Source: a bacterium (GTDB lineage: Bacteria > Hinthialibacterota > Hinthialibacteria > Hinthialibacterales > Hinthialibacteraceae). Taken from it: a stretch of DNA of 64,000 nt. A program made the translations under genes and the position numbers. The notes under the pieces are model-generated. The model was not told where the DNA came from, searched no databases, and was given only the letters and a program-made list of their open reading frames with translations. Numbering within the stretch: the first letter of the stretch is position 1; each line of letters starts with the position of its first letter. Of the stretch, positions 8,734-17,918 are shown in pieces. The stretch covers positions 1-64,000 of the forward strand of contig WGLV01000019.1 in assembly GCA_016125385.1 (NCBI GenBank). Reading direction: 5' to 3'.

Positions 8734-10005
8734 ATGACAACGAATCCTGCGCAGCGGCGCACGCGCCTGTTTTTTCCATTGCTTGCTCTTCTCATCGTTT
8801 TCGCGAGTTCCGTTCGATCTCAGGAAACCACCCGTGATAAAATCCTGATGGTTCACACGATGCCCTGGTATGCATCCAAACCGGTGAGCGGCGCATGGGG
8901 CTGGCACTGGACGATGAATCACTTCAACCCCGGCCGCACCGATTCAAGCGGAAAGCATGAAATCGCTTCGCAGGTTTACCCTCTGATCGGTCCGTATGAT
9001 TCCAGCGATCCCGATCTGGTTGAGTACCAGGCGCTGCTGATGAAGTTTTCAGGAATCGACGGCGTCATCGCCGACTGGTACGGCGTGAAGGATTTTTATG
9101 ACTATGGCTTCATACAGCGATGCACGCTGACCCTGGTTGACGCCGTCAAAAAAGCGGGGCTGTCTTTCGCCGTCTGTTATGAAGACCAGACGATCAAACA
9201 CATGATCGACGGCGGCGGGCTGGACGCCTCCAATGCCGTCGCGCACGGTCAGGAGGTCATGCGCTGGCTTGAAGAAAACTGGTTTAACGAAGAATGGTAC
9301 TGGAAAATCGGCGGGCGTCCGGCGCTGTTGGTGTTCGGCCCTCAATACTACAGCAACGCGCAGTGGACGCGCCTCTTTTCCGTATTGAAGATCAAACCGT
9401 TTTTCTTTACTCTCAACACCGCTCAGCCGGTCGCCGACGGCTATTTCGGATGGCCGCCGGTTCAGGCCGTCACGCCCGCCAATCCGCTTGGATGGAAGCA
9501 GGCGCTTGAAGATCAATACAACAACGCCAACGGTGAAAAACCGCTGCTGGGAACCGTGTTTCCCCAGTTTCACGACATCTATCGTGAAGCGGGCGTGAGC
9601 GATGGGTACGCGCGTATCGGCGATCAAAACGGCGAGACGTTTGTCCAGACGCTGAAGATGGGAGTCGACAGCCGCTCGGCGTATTTGCAGCTGGTCACAT
9701 GGAACGATTGCGGCGAAGGCACGGTGATCGAACCGACGCGTGAATTCGGCTATCGCTTTCTGGAAGACGTTCAGGCCTATCGCAAGGCGTCGCGCGGGGA
9801 GGATTTCTCATTCTCAGAGAGCGATCTGCGGCTTCCCGGCGAGTTATATCGGCTTCGGAAGGAATACGCTTCCGCGCGGGAAAAGCAGGAGCTGGACGAG
9901 ATCGCGGAACTGCTTTACGCGGCGGATACCGCCAGCGCGGCGGAACGGATTCGCCTCTTTATTGATAGCCGCGAGGCCGGCGTGCGCGAAGCGCCCCGGT
10001 ATTGA
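8734..10005 (+). CDS. Secreted glycoside hydrolase, GH71/GH99-like
   Basis: A 423-residue protein starting at ATG 8734, which gives a clear signal peptide (hydrophobic stretch LFFPLLALLIVFASS, cleavage near SQ at about 29-30). An earlier TTG at 8701 is in frame but less likely. The mature protein begins DKILMVHTMPWY and contains WGWHWTMNHFNP and GIDGVIADWYG, the pattern of GH99-like (endo-mannosidase) and GH71 proteins that adopt a TIM barrel. A short helical tail closes the protein. The substrate, perhaps a mannan or alpha-glucan, cannot be read from sequence. Divergent from the DUF1566 gene. Confidence 0.8.
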   Translation: MTTNPAQRRTRLFFPLLALLIVFASSVRSQETTRDKILMVHTMPWYASKPVSGAWGWHWTMNHFNPGRTDSSGKHEIASQVYPLIGPYDSSDPDLVEYQALLMKFSGIDGVIADWYGVKDFYDYGFIQRCTLTLVDAVKKAGLSFAVCYEDQTIKHMIDGGGLDASNAVAHGQEVMRWLEENWFNEEWYWKIGGRPALLVFGPQYYSNAQWTRLFSVLKIKPFFFTLNTAQPVADGYFGWPPVQAVTPANPLGWKQALEDQYNNANGEKPLLGTVFPQFHDIYREAGVSDGYARIGDQNGETFVQTLKMGVDSRSAYLQLVTWNDCGEGTVIEPTREFGYRFLEDVQAYRKASRGEDFSFSESDLRLPGELYRLRKEYASAREKQELDEIAELLYAADTASAAERIRLFIDSREAGVREAPRY

Positions 10006-10027
10006 CGGGCTTGCTGCGGCGAGGACT

Positions 10028-10432
10028 TTATATGGCGTCCGGCAGCTCCTTGCGGCCCGCGTACCCCGCGTCGAGCCCGTGGTAATACAGAATGCGCTCG
10101 CCGTCTTCCAACTCGTAACAGAGAAAGACCTCGTCACCCTCGATCACAGCGGGAAAATCGATCAGGCCGCGCGTGATATCCTGAATCACCACGCCCGCGT
10201 CGGTGATCTCGGTCACCAGCTCGTTAATACGCTTGAGAATTTCTTCGCGTTCATGGACGGCTTTGGCGTGGTTGCCGTTGGTTCGGCCTCCGTGTGGAAT
10301 CACGCCCGGCCTGACCATCGGTTCTCGCCCGCGCGCCTGCACGATCAGCTCGTGAATCTGAGTGAAGATCTCGCGGAAACGCGGAATCAGGGCGTTGGCT
10401 TCGTCGACGGTAAAGTGTTTGTCAAAGTGCAT
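10028..10432 (-). CDS. DUF2203 family protein
   Basis: A 134-residue soluble protein matching DUF2203: N-terminal FTVDEANALIPRFREIF, a central helix pair, GVVIQDITRGLIDFPAVIEG and the C-terminal VFLCYELEDGERILYYHGLD. The family has no established function. It follows the NUDIX hydrolase gene by 27 bases on the same strand, so the two are probably one transcript. Convergent with the GH99-like gene. Confidence 0.9.
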   Translation of the reverse strand: MHFDKHFTVDEANALIPRFREIFTQIHELIVQARGREPMVRPGVIPHGGRTNGNHAKAVHEREEILKRINELVTEITDAGVVIQDITRGLIDFPAVIEGDEVFLCYELEDGERILYYHGLDAGYAGRKELPDAI

Positions 10433-10459
10433 GGTTTCCCCAGGCGGCGATTGGGGCGT

Positions 10460-11017
10460 TTATTGAATCTCGCCCGCGCGCCGTTTGAGATCGTACAGGT
10501 AAAGCGCGTTTAATACGATGGAATGTTGTATGGTTCCGTTTGCGATCAGGTTCGGGATGTCGTCGAACGCAACCAGTTCAATGGCGATGTCTTCACCCGC
10601 GTCGAGCGTCTGCTCGAATTTCTGAACCACGTTGTGCGCGTAATACAGATAGCAGCGATTGTTCTGTATGGCGGGGTTGGGCAACACCACGCCCAGCTCG
10701 ATCATCGATTCCGCCTCGCAGCCGGTTTCTTCGGCCAGCTCGCGCCGCGCCGCCGCCTCCATCGACTCGTCGGTCGGGTCGACCAGCCCGCCGGGCGCTT
10801 CGAGCGTTACGCCTTCAAAGCCAAAACGGTATTGCTTCACCAGCACCACGCGCCGGTCGGCGGTGATGGGCAAAACGGTGATCCAGTTGTGGGTTTCAAG
10901 TATGTACGCTTTGAGTTCGTACGCGTTGCGCGGCGAAACGATCACATCTTCGCGCAGGCGGAAAACAGGGTACTCGCCCAGGATTTTCGATGACCGTTTT
11001 TCCCATCGTCTGACCAT
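10460..11017 (-). CDS. NUDIX hydrolase, ADP-ribose pyrophosphatase-like
   Basis: A 185-residue NUDIX enzyme starting at ATG 11017 (MVRRWEKRSSKILG); the frame extends upstream to 11149, but that part does not resemble the family. The N-terminal strand region and the Nudix box are typical of ADP-ribose pyrophosphatases: GGLVDPTDES then RRELAEETG, with catalytic REXXEE intact. The spacing between the box glycine and the first Glu is one residue longer than the classic GX5E. The likely reaction is ADP-ribose to AMP plus ribose 5-phosphate. Shares a transcript with the DUF2203 gene. Confidence 0.9.
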   Translation of the reverse strand: MVRRWEKRSSKILGEYPVFRLREDVIVSPRNAYELKAYILETHNWITVLPITADRRVVLVKQYRFGFEGVTLEAPGGLVDPTDESMEAAARRELAEETGCEAESMIELGVVLPNPAIQNNRCYLYYAHNVVQKFEQTLDAGEDIAIELVAFDDIPNLIANGTIQHSIVLNALYLYDLKRRAGEIQ

Positions 11018-11201
11018 GAGATCTGTTATCGCCTTCCGCCGTGGATTGATAAACGAATGGGGGGCGAAGGCCCCCCGCCGGTCATCGTAACGGATTTTCA
11101 CCGATGACTCCAGACAACAGGCGTTTCTATTCGCCCGAACGATGGCCACACGTGGCGGATTGAACCGGTTTCTCCGCGTAAAATCCGTCTTCGCTCGAAA
11201 G

Positions 11202-11233
11202 AAAAACCCCCGCTCGATTGAACGGGGGTTTTG
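11202..11233 (-). terminator. Rho-independent terminator of the prepilin gene
   Basis: The stem AACCCCCGCTC/GAACGGGGGTT with a short loop is flanked by A and T runs on both sides. On the minus strand it gives a GC-rich hairpin followed by TTTTTC, 25 bases after the prepilin stop codon. The symmetry may let it work in both directions. Confidence 0.85.
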
Positions 11234-11257
11234 TGTTCGTGTTAACCAGTGCGAATC

Positions 11258-12028
11258 TTACTGGAAGTTGGTGATATCGTCTTCAGCCGCGCGCGTTTTC
11301 AGGGCGTTGTCATCGTTGCGCGGAACATCGGCGGTATCGACGAAGTCATCGTTGTCGTTGTCGATCTTGTCTGAATCGAGCATCGAGCCGATTCCACCCT
11401 GACCGTCGTCCGCGTCGGTGATACCGTCGGGACCGAACGAAATCAGCTGAAACGTATTCGGCTTGAAGGGACGAAAGCGCTTGTTGTCTTTCACTTCATA
11501 CGCGCAGGGCGAACTGAGATTGACCGACATTCTGGTCGCGGTGCGGTAGTCTTTTCGCCCGCTGGGGTTGTACACCGCGCTTGAAATGTAATAGATCGGC
11601 ATGTTCCACGCGTCGACGAAGACGTATTCTTCATCCATCTGCGCGACGAGACCTTCAGCCGGAACGCCTTCTTTGCTGAGCTGTTGTTCGAGCTCATCGC
11701 TTTGCGTGCCTGAAACGTCGGTGCTCAGGTAGTAATGTTCGCTCTTGGCGAACTTGCGCGTTTCTTTGGCGTCGGGTTCATAGGTGGTTTTCGCTTTTTC
11801 GGTCAAAGCGATAAACAGGCCCTGCAGGTCGTAACTGGGGGGATACTCGCCAAAATCGTTCTGATACGCCACGATGGCGAATTCAAGGCTGCTGATTAAC
11901 GCCTTGGTTTTTGCGACCTTGGCTCTTTCGAGATTGTGTCGAACGTTCGGTACCAATATCGCGGAGAGTATGCCGATAATCGCCACGACGACCAGAAGTT
12001 CAACCAGAGTAAAACCTTTTTGCTTCAT
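11258..12028 (-). CDS. Prepilin-like protein (type II secretion pseudopilin / type IV pilin leader)
   Basis: A 256-residue protein with a class III prepilin leader: MKQKG, cleavage before F6, then FTLVELLVVVAIIGILSAIL with the conserved Glu at mature position 5. The rest is a globular pseudopilin-like domain (KALISSLEFAIVAYQNDFGEYPPS) with an acidic, Asp-rich C-terminal segment (DGITDADDGQGG and SDKIDNDNDD) that looks like a calcium-binding loop, as in GspG-like major pseudopilins. No assembly ATPase, platform protein or prepilin peptidase lies nearby. It has its own terminator and appears to be a single-gene unit. Confidence 0.9.
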   Translation of the reverse strand: MKQKGFTLVELLVVVAIIGILSAILVPNVRHNLERAKVAKTKALISSLEFAIVAYQNDFGEYPPSYDLQGLFIALTEKAKTTYEPDAKETRKFAKSEHYYLSTDVSGTQSDELEQQLSKEGVPAEGLVAQMDEEYVFVDAWNMPIYYISSAVYNPSGRKDYRTATRMSVNLSSPCAYEVKDNKRFRPFKPNTFQLISFGPDGITDADDGQGGIGSMLDSDKIDNDNDDFVDTADVPRNDDNALKTRAAEDDITNFQ

Positions 12029-12493
12029 GATCGTTTACCAATCCGGGGTTTCATTATTTTACTTCTGATACTGAATATAAGGTTTCATGAAATGAATGTC
12101 AACTAAACCGCCGCGACTTCCCCGCGCGGCGCGGGCCTGTTACAAATACCCGGCACGCCGCATAAACGAATGAGTATCTTCGCATCGCGGGCGGTATATG
12201 CTATTCTGCCCCACGTGAGCAACCTGTGAGTGTTCTGTTGGGAACCATTCGGATAACATGGGCGCCGATTTTCACCTCGCCGGCGCGGGTGGGTTATCCC
12301 CATTTTCACTACAGGACTCCACAGGAAATTTGAAATATAGCTACAGGGTTTCTTACAGAACAGGTTTAATCATATCAGCCGGTTAGAGCGTTACTTCCAG
12401 AATCCACAGGCATAATAAGTAATAATAATAATAAGAGATAAATAGAAGTAGCTTTTCATTATTATAAAAAAGCATGTACAAAGGCTGTGAAAC
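12029..12493. other. Candidate chromosomal replication origin upstream of dnaN
   Basis: Gene-free. It contains several sequences close to the DnaA box TTATCCACA: TTATCCCCA at 12294-12302 (one mismatch), TTCGGATAA at 12248-12256 (two mismatches to the reverse box) and GAATCCACA at 12400-12408 (two mismatches). Just after the last one comes a run of TAA triplets (12413-12434, with five consecutive at 12420-12434) and a long AT stretch to 12475, resembling DnaA-trio and unwinding elements. dnaN directly downstream and parA/parB/parS within 8 kb support an origin region. dnaA itself is not in the window, so this is a candidate only. Confidence 0.5.
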
Positions 12494-13618
12494 ATGAAAT
12501 TCACTACATCAAGCGCCACGTGGCAGCGAGGCATCGCCGCGGTTCAGCCCGCGGTGGGCAGCGCGATTTCAAACCCGATTCTCGAAAACATTTTCATCTC
12601 GTGCGATGAAAACAAGGTTTCGTTTATCGGAACCAATCTGAGCGTCACTTTCCGTTGTGACGGCGAGGCTCAGATCGAAACGCCGGGCTCGACGACGGTT
12701 CCCGCCAAGATCATCATCGGGCAGGTTCAATCGCTTCCGCAGGACGACGTCGTCTTTACGGAAAGCGATCAATCGATCGATATCAAATGCGCCCGCTTTT
12801 CAGCGAAAATGAAAGGTCAGGACGCAGCGCTGTTTCCTCCGTTTAACCAGGTGGTGGAAGGCGTCGAGTTTTCCATGCCGGTTTCGCGGCTGAAGTCGAT
12901 CGTGCGAAAGACGATGTTCGCGACATCGCAGGAAAAATCGCGATATGAGCTAGACGGCGTCAAGTTCGATATCAAAGACGGTGTGATGATGTGCGTCGCC
13001 ACCGATGGGCGCCGTCTATCCATGTGCCGCTACGAAGGCGAAGAAGCCCCCAAGGAGACGCTCAGCGTATTGATCCCGTCGAAGACGCTCCAGGTGATTC
13101 AAACGTCGCTTCCTGACGACGGAGAGGCCGCTATTCGAATTCATGAACGCAAGATCCAGGTCTCATGCGGCGACAGCGTGATCGTTTCGAACTTGCTGGT
13201 CGATAATTTTCCTCAGTATGACCGCATCGTTCCGCCGGAAGGCAAAATTAAAATCATGATTGACCGGGGCGCCTTGATGGCCTCGATCAAACGCGCTTCC
13301 AACCTGACCAGCATCGAAACCAGCATGCTTGTTTTCAAGTTGAATAAAGGTTCGCTTGAGATTGTGGGCGAACGTGAAGAGGTAGGCGGGTCGGGACGCG
13401 ACGTGATCGAGACGGATTACGACGGCGATCCGATGGAAATCCGCTTCAATTACAAGTATCTCGCTGACGCGCTGCGTTCGATGGAAGAAGAAAAGGTAGA
13501 GATTGAACTCACCGATTCGCGCAAACCGGGCATTTTCCGCTCGGTGGGCGACGATTCGTACAAATACGTTCTGATGCCGATGCGTCCGCCGGATGAAGAA
13601 GAAACGCCCTCCGCGTAA
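12494..13618 (+). CDS. dnaN: DNA polymerase III beta subunit (sliding clamp)
   Basis: Ring-forming processivity clamp that tethers the replicative polymerase to DNA. The 374-residue length and three-domain layout are typical: MKFTTSSATWQRGIAAVQPAV at the start, FSMPVSRLKSIVRKTMFATS opening domain 2, GVKFDIKDGVMMCVATDGRRL, and a C-terminal FRSVGDDSYKYVLMPMRP. The final stretch is an acidic tail (DEEETPSA). The gene stands alone, without the usual dnaA or recF neighbours, behind the AT-rich candidate origin and before a strong terminator. Confidence 0.97.
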   Translation: MKFTTSSATWQRGIAAVQPAVGSAISNPILENIFISCDENKVSFIGTNLSVTFRCDGEAQIETPGSTTVPAKIIIGQVQSLPQDDVVFTESDQSIDIKCARFSAKMKGQDAALFPPFNQVVEGVEFSMPVSRLKSIVRKTMFATSQEKSRYELDGVKFDIKDGVMMCVATDGRRLSMCRYEGEEAPKETLSVLIPSKTLQVIQTSLPDDGEAAIRIHERKIQVSCGDSVIVSNLLVDNFPQYDRIVPPEGKIKIMIDRGALMASIKRASNLTSIETSMLVFKLNKGSLEIVGEREEVGGSGRDVIETDYDGDPMEIRFNYKYLADALRSMEEEKVEIELTDSRKPGIFRSVGDDSYKYVLMPMRPPDEEETPSA

Positions 13619-13640
13619 GGGAGGATCAAAGAAAAAACAA

Positions 13641-13674
13641 GAGAGGACAGGATATCAACCTGTCCTCTTTTTTT
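13641..13674 (+). terminator. Rho-independent terminator of dnaN
   Basis: A perfect stem GAGGACAGG/CCTGTCCTC with a seven-base loop is followed by a run of seven T, 23 bases after the dnaN stop codon. Confidence 0.93.
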
Positions 13675-13937
13675 ATGGAAACGATGATGGCGCAATTTCC
13701 AGAGAACGACCGTAAAACGACCATTTCCCGCAAAAACCCGCTCGAGGAAAATCGATCTATATATCGAACATAATCAAGAGCATATCCTGTGTATAAGAAA
13801 AAATTTCTTGCCTGAAATGATCCCTGCGTCTATACTCTCCGTTTGCGGTTTGTTCGTACTTTTTTATTGCAATAGGAAGCAAAAAATAATTCAAACCGAT
13901 CACCCCAGCCGTAATCAGGAAGGTTGAAGAAAACAGG
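13675..13937. other. AT-rich intergenic region before the Cys-rich small gene
   Basis: No gene is seen between the dnaN terminator and the start at 13938. The stretch is AT-rich and includes TGTGTATAA (13789-13797), one mismatch from a reversed DnaA box, and GGAAGGTTGAAGAAAACAGG just before the next start, which supplies ribosome-binding sequence. A promoter is likely here but cannot be assigned firmly. Confidence 0.4.
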
Positions 13938-14189
13938 ATGAGTGACGCACTGACTCAAAAAACGCCGAGATTCGACCGTGAACTGGCCATCGAACGGGCC
14001 TGTTACTGTCCATCGTACAGTCCAAGCAAGATTCGCATTCAGGAATATTTTGTCTGCGATCCGCCTAAACCGCCGCTCGACATCTGCGAAGAGTGTCCGA
14101 TTAACGGATTGCGCGAACCTTCCACCATCGTGGTGGCGGCCTACGTCAAGCCGGGCGAACTGGAAGACGTTGAGGAAGATGATTTATAA
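13938..14189 (+). CDS. Small protein with paired cysteines, unknown function
   Basis: An 83-residue soluble protein, not recognised. It has a CYCPS motif near residue 22, a single Cys near 40 (FVCDPPKPP), a CEECP motif near 52-56 and an acidic tail (ELEDVEEDDL). The CxC and CxxC pairs suggest a small metal-binding or zinc-ribbon-like fold; that is inference. It starts at ATG 13938 with an AGGAAGG-type sequence upstream, ends 19 bases before the convergent 955-residue membrane gene, and sits beside dnaN. Codon use matches the genome. Confidence 0.65.
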   Translation: MSDALTQKTPRFDRELAIERACYCPSYSPSKIRIQEYFVCDPPKPPLDICEECPINGLREPSTIVVAAYVKPGELEDVEEDDL

Positions 14190-14208
14190 GATATAAAGAT
14201 TCAGCAGG

Positions 14209-17076
14209 TTAAAACACCCAGAGTTCGAAGACGGTCAGCCAGCTGTTATCTTCGGGCGGGGTGAAACGAATCTCGATCGAACGTGAAACAACGGGCTTAT
14301 CGGTCGTCAATATACTCGACCGGTAAGCCCGATAATATTTTAAAGAACCCACCTCGTACCACTCGCCGCCTTCCGTCAAACAAAATGCCTGGTTCTCGTG
14401 AAGATAGTCGTTCGCTTTCGTTCCGTGAAAAAGAACCACGCGCGAAAATGGTTTCGGCTCGGGAAACGTGATTCGTAAATACCCGCCATCGCTGGGGATA
14501 TATCCACTCGACCAGTAGGTGTTGCGATTGTATCCGCGCGGGCTGATGTTGTTGTCAGCGGCTGCGTCGAGAAAGGTCGGGTTGTTCGATTCGAGTTTCC
14601 ACGTGCTTTTTTCCATCGAAATCATTTTTTCCGATGGAAGAAATAACTCATAGTCGTCAAGTGTATAAGCATGATAGTCAAGACATTCTTTTCCGAACAG
14701 GCTTTTCAACACATCCATGTTCATGGGAAGGTAGCGTTCGGGCGACTCAAGTGAGGGGTTGTTATAGTAAAAACCTTGACGGTATAGATAACCGACGGCG
14801 TTCGATCGTATGGCTCGCCAGGCGTCTTCAGGAAAACGCCGTGAGAGACGGTCCGAACCAGTGACGCTTCCATTGGAATCGAACGTGAGACATTCGCCGA
14901 TCCAGTCCCGGCCCGCGTCGTTCGGACTGATGTCGAACCCCTGATCGCACAATAAAAACTCGATTCCCTTTTCTTTGACAAGTTTTTTTACTTGATTGAA
15001 CCGTGTGGGAACCAACATGCCGTCTTGTGAGAGACTGCTGGGATTCTGCATTCGCGGGCTGCTGAAACTCGCCGTGCTCATCCAGCTGACAAACAAGAGA
15101 CCACATAGACCAATCGATAGCGACGGTGATAACCGCCATGCGGATCGGAGCAGAGAAAAGAACAGAACAGGCGACAACCAGTACAGCGGCAGGGCGTACC
15201 ACGGCCACACGCCGAAGGGAGAGTATGACACCAGCAAAATGGTGAAGACCCCCATGCAGAAAAGCGTCAAACGAATTAACTTGTCGCCGATCAGGTTTCC
15301 TGTTTTTTGAGCGAACCCGGCGAATGGAATCCACGCCAGCGAAATCAGAAACAAAATAGACGGGATGTAAGCTAGTTTTGCCTGACGGAGGTCGCTCTGT
15401 TGATTGTAGGGCGTCCGTGAACCGAGCAACACGGGGAGGCATTCGCCGATAAACCGGTCAACCAGGGGACGCTCGCCCGCCACGCGCGCTTCGGGAAGCG
15501 CTCGGCCCTGGCGAAGAAACTCGGCTGCCCGGGCGCTGCCGGGGTCGATCGGCGCCCAATAGGGAAACAGCCCGGCCGCCAGCGTCAGCCCGGCGAGTAG
15601 ATATGGACGCAGTCGCCGCGATCCGGCCAGTGCGGCGATTCGTTGGCTGAACGCAACGCTTCGCGATTTTCGCCATGAAACGAACAGCGGGTGGACGATC
15701 AACACTCCCGACGCCGCGACGAAGGGAAGGGAGATCGGCAGTTCATAAAGCGTCGCGGCTGACAAGGCGCCCCACGCCAGCGCGGACAATGCGGAAAACT
15801 CATTGCGCTGATATGCGCGCAACCCGATCGACATCAGAATCGACCCAGCCGCCAGCGAAAATGAATAGCCGAACCACGCCTTGCTGAGTATCCAGCCGAA
15901 GTGCGCACCTACCACGCAGAAGAATACCAGCGCGAACAGACTGGAACGGGTACTGAAAAACTCAAAATAACAATATATAGTGGTAATTATAAATATTATA
16001 CCCCATATCATGGGTAATACCTTTAACGCCAACGCCGGATCGCCCAGAAAATGGATCAGAACCGCCAACGGCCATGCTTCCCAGGTCCCTTGATAAACCT
16101 GGCCATAATGAAAAAGGGGCGGCGCCTGTCCATCGAGCAGCCGCTGCGCCATTACGCCAAACGCGGCTTCATCCGCCTCGTATCGAATCGCGCCGGAGAG
16201 CGCTTCATGATGGGGCAATGGGTGAGGCAGGGCGATCAGCGCGATCGCGGCGACCGTCACGGATGCGGCGAAACGCGTGATGGGGTGGGCAAAGAACGGG
16301 GCGGCGATCGCGTTGAGGCTTGGCGCCGCGAAGAAAAACGCCAATACACCCAAAGCCGCGCCGAGCCATCCAGCGAAGATCACTTCGCGCCAGGCGAGAG
16401 GATGAAGACCCGGATGGATTCCAGCAACCGGCGTGAAACCAGTCGTCCCGCTGCGCGTCGCCGAGACCGCCACGCGGGGAAACGGCGCGGCGCCGTCGAT
16501 GACGCATTCAACCTGATGCGCGCCCGCCTCCAGTTCAAGCGGCAGAACCAGAAACCGGTTCGATTCGCTTTGCTCCTGCCATGCGGCGAGGCGCCCGTCG
16601 ATGTTCCACACGGCGCCTCCGTGGCTGGCGAACAGCATGACGGAGTGAAGCGCCCGATCCGTATAAAAAGACGCCGTAACCCGCAGGCGATCCGGCGCGG
16701 GCTCGATCCAGCCGTCATCCACCAGCGAGGGTTGCAGGGTGAATTCATCAAGCAGAATGTCTTCGCTTTGTTCGATAGCGTCATCGGCGCCGAGCCGTTC
16801 GATACGCAGACCCTGCTGGGGGCTGAGCCATAGCGAGACCGCCGCGCACATTGACAGCGAGACGGCGATCAACAGATGAGCGGGTTCGTACCGTGAAAGC
16901 GTCAGGCGGCGGACGGCGAGGGCGCCGCGAGCCGATTCGGGAGCGAAGCGGGCGATAATCAGCCCCGCCGCGCCCAGCACGGTCAGCCATTCGACCCGCA
17001 TGGGCAGGGCGATCCCCGGCGCCAGGCACAGCCAGAAGAATCCGAAAAGCAACATCGTCAACAGGGCGTTTATCAT
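14209..17076 (-). CDS. Large GT-C-like membrane protein with PA14-like and discoidin-like parts
   Basis: A 955-residue membrane protein. After two or three helices (about 3-84) comes an extracytoplasmic beta-rich insert (about 105-205; SFYTDRALHSVMLFASHGG, then GRLAAW and LELEAGAHQVECVID) resembling a PA14-type domain. Helices resume, with a GT-C-style acidic pair in RYEADEAAFGVMAQRLLDG (DE at 302-303) and about ten further segments. The C-terminal 120 residues (YWSSGYIPSDGGYLRITFPE, then FSRVVLFHG and VFELWVF) look like an F5/8-type-C (discoidin) sugar-binding fold. The likely role is lipid-carrier-dependent glycosyl transfer at the cell surface. Divergent from dapB. Confidence 0.75.
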   Translation of the reverse strand: MINALLTMLLFGFFWLCLAPGIALPMRVEWLTVLGAAGLIIARFAPESARGALAVRRLTLSRYEPAHLLIAVSLSMCAAVSLWLSPQQGLRIERLGADDAIEQSEDILLDEFTLQPSLVDDGWIEPAPDRLRVTASFYTDRALHSVMLFASHGGAVWNIDGRLAAWQEQSESNRFLVLPLELEAGAHQVECVIDGAAPFPRVAVSATRSGTTGFTPVAGIHPGLHPLAWREVIFAGWLGAALGVLAFFFAAPSLNAIAAPFFAHPITRFAASVTVAAIALIALPHPLPHHEALSGAIRYEADEAAFGVMAQRLLDGQAPPLFHYGQVYQGTWEAWPLAVLIHFLGDPALALKVLPMIWGIIFIITTIYCYFEFFSTRSSLFALVFFCVVGAHFGWILSKAWFGYSFSLAAGSILMSIGLRAYQRNEFSALSALAWGALSAATLYELPISLPFVAASGVLIVHPLFVSWRKSRSVAFSQRIAALAGSRRLRPYLLAGLTLAAGLFPYWAPIDPGSARAAEFLRQGRALPEARVAGERPLVDRFIGECLPVLLGSRTPYNQQSDLRQAKLAYIPSILFLISLAWIPFAGFAQKTGNLIGDKLIRLTLFCMGVFTILLVSYSPFGVWPWYALPLYWLSPVLFFSLLRSAWRLSPSLSIGLCGLLFVSWMSTASFSSPRMQNPSSLSQDGMLVPTRFNQVKKLVKEKGIEFLLCDQGFDISPNDAGRDWIGECLTFDSNGSVTGSDRLSRRFPEDAWRAIRSNAVGYLYRQGFYYNNPSLESPERYLPMNMDVLKSLFGKECLDYHAYTLDDYELFLPSEKMISMEKSTWKLESNNPTFLDAAADNNISPRGYNRNTYWSSGYIPSDGGYLRITFPEPKPFSRVVLFHGTKANDYLHENQAFCLTEGGEWYEVGSLKYYRAYRSSILTTDKPVVSRSIEIRFTPPEDNSWLTVFELWVF

Positions 17077-17162
17077 CGCAAGAATTGACCGCGTCGGGAG
17101 TCCATCGTATGCTACGCCGTATCAGGCAATTCGGCAAGACAACAGGAAAGGGGAGGCAGGTC

Positions 17163-17903
17163 ATGACGGAGACCATCCGAGTAATCGTCAACGGCGCCAA
17201 AGGCCGCATGGGCAGCGAGGCGGTGAAAGCGGTAGAAGGCGCGAGCGACATGCAATTGGCCGCCGCTCTCGATATGGGCGACGATCTGAAACAAGCCATC
17301 GAGAAAGAAAAACCGGCGGTGGTGATCGACTTTACCACGCCGAACAGCGCCTTTGATAACACCATGCTGATCATCGAATCGCAAGCGGGAGGCGTGATCG
17401 GTACCACCGGTTTCACCACCGAGCAGATTCATCAGTTGCGCAAAAAGGCGGAGTTCAAAAAGCCCGGCGTCATCATCGCGCCCAATTTCTCCATCGGCGC
17501 CATCCTGATGATGCATTGCGCTCACATCGTGGCGCACCACATGCCTCACGTCGAAATCGTTGAAATGCACCACCCCGCAAAACTCGACTCGCCTTCCGGA
17601 ACCTCGATCAAAACCGCCGATATGCTGGCCCACGCCGTCAAAGACACCGTTGTTCCACGTGGAACAGACGAGGAACCGGCGCGGGGACTGGTTCATGAAA
17701 ACATCCCGATTCACAGCATCCGCCTTCCCGGTTACCTCGCCCATCAGGAAGTCATCTTCGGCGCCGACGGTCAGACGCTCACTATCCGTCACGATACCTA
17801 TAACCGCACCTGCTATATGCCGGGCGTGCTGATGGCGGTTCGCGAGGCGGTAAAACGCCCTGGATTAACCTACGGACTCGAAAACATCCTGTTTCCCGGC
17901 TGA
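17163..17903 (+). CDS. dapB: 4-hydroxy-tetrahydrodipicolinate reductase
   Basis: NAD(P)H-dependent step of lysine and meso-diaminopimelate synthesis. 246 residues from ATG 17163, which has a strong AGGAAAGGGGAGG ribosome-binding sequence; the frame extends upstream without family similarity. Motifs: NGAKGRMG (10-17, dinucleotide binding), VIDFTTPNSA, GTTGFT, and the substrate/catalytic EMHHPAKLDSPSGT. The C-terminus ITPGVLMAVREA-like region is conserved. The codons for VVPRGT near residue 164 contain a perfect parS palindrome. It precedes rsmG by 15 bases, so dapB-rsmG are probably co-transcribed. Other dap genes are not in the window. Confidence 0.97.
   Translation: MTETIRVIVNGAKGRMGSEAVKAVEGASDMQLAAALDMGDDLKQAIEKEKPAVVIDFTTPNSAFDNTMLIIESQAGGVIGTTGFTTEQIHQLRKKAEFKKPGVIIAPNFSIGAILMMHCAHIVAHHMPHVEIVEMHHPAKLDSPSGTSIKTADMLAHAVKDTVVPRGTDEEPARGLVHENIPIHSIRLPGYLAHQEVIFGADGQTLTIRHDTYNRTCYMPGVLMAVREAVKRPGLTYGLENILFPG
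17651..17666. promoter_or_regulatory. parS: parS site 1, inside dapB
   Basis: TGTTCCACGTGGAACA, a perfect 16-bp palindrome and a recognised variant of the parS consensus bound by chromosomal ParB (TGTTNCACGTGAAACA). It lies within dapB coding sequence, 1.4 kb upstream of parA. An identical copy lies at 18975. Confidence 0.93.
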
Positions 17904-17918
17904 TCGTCGGCGGATCGA

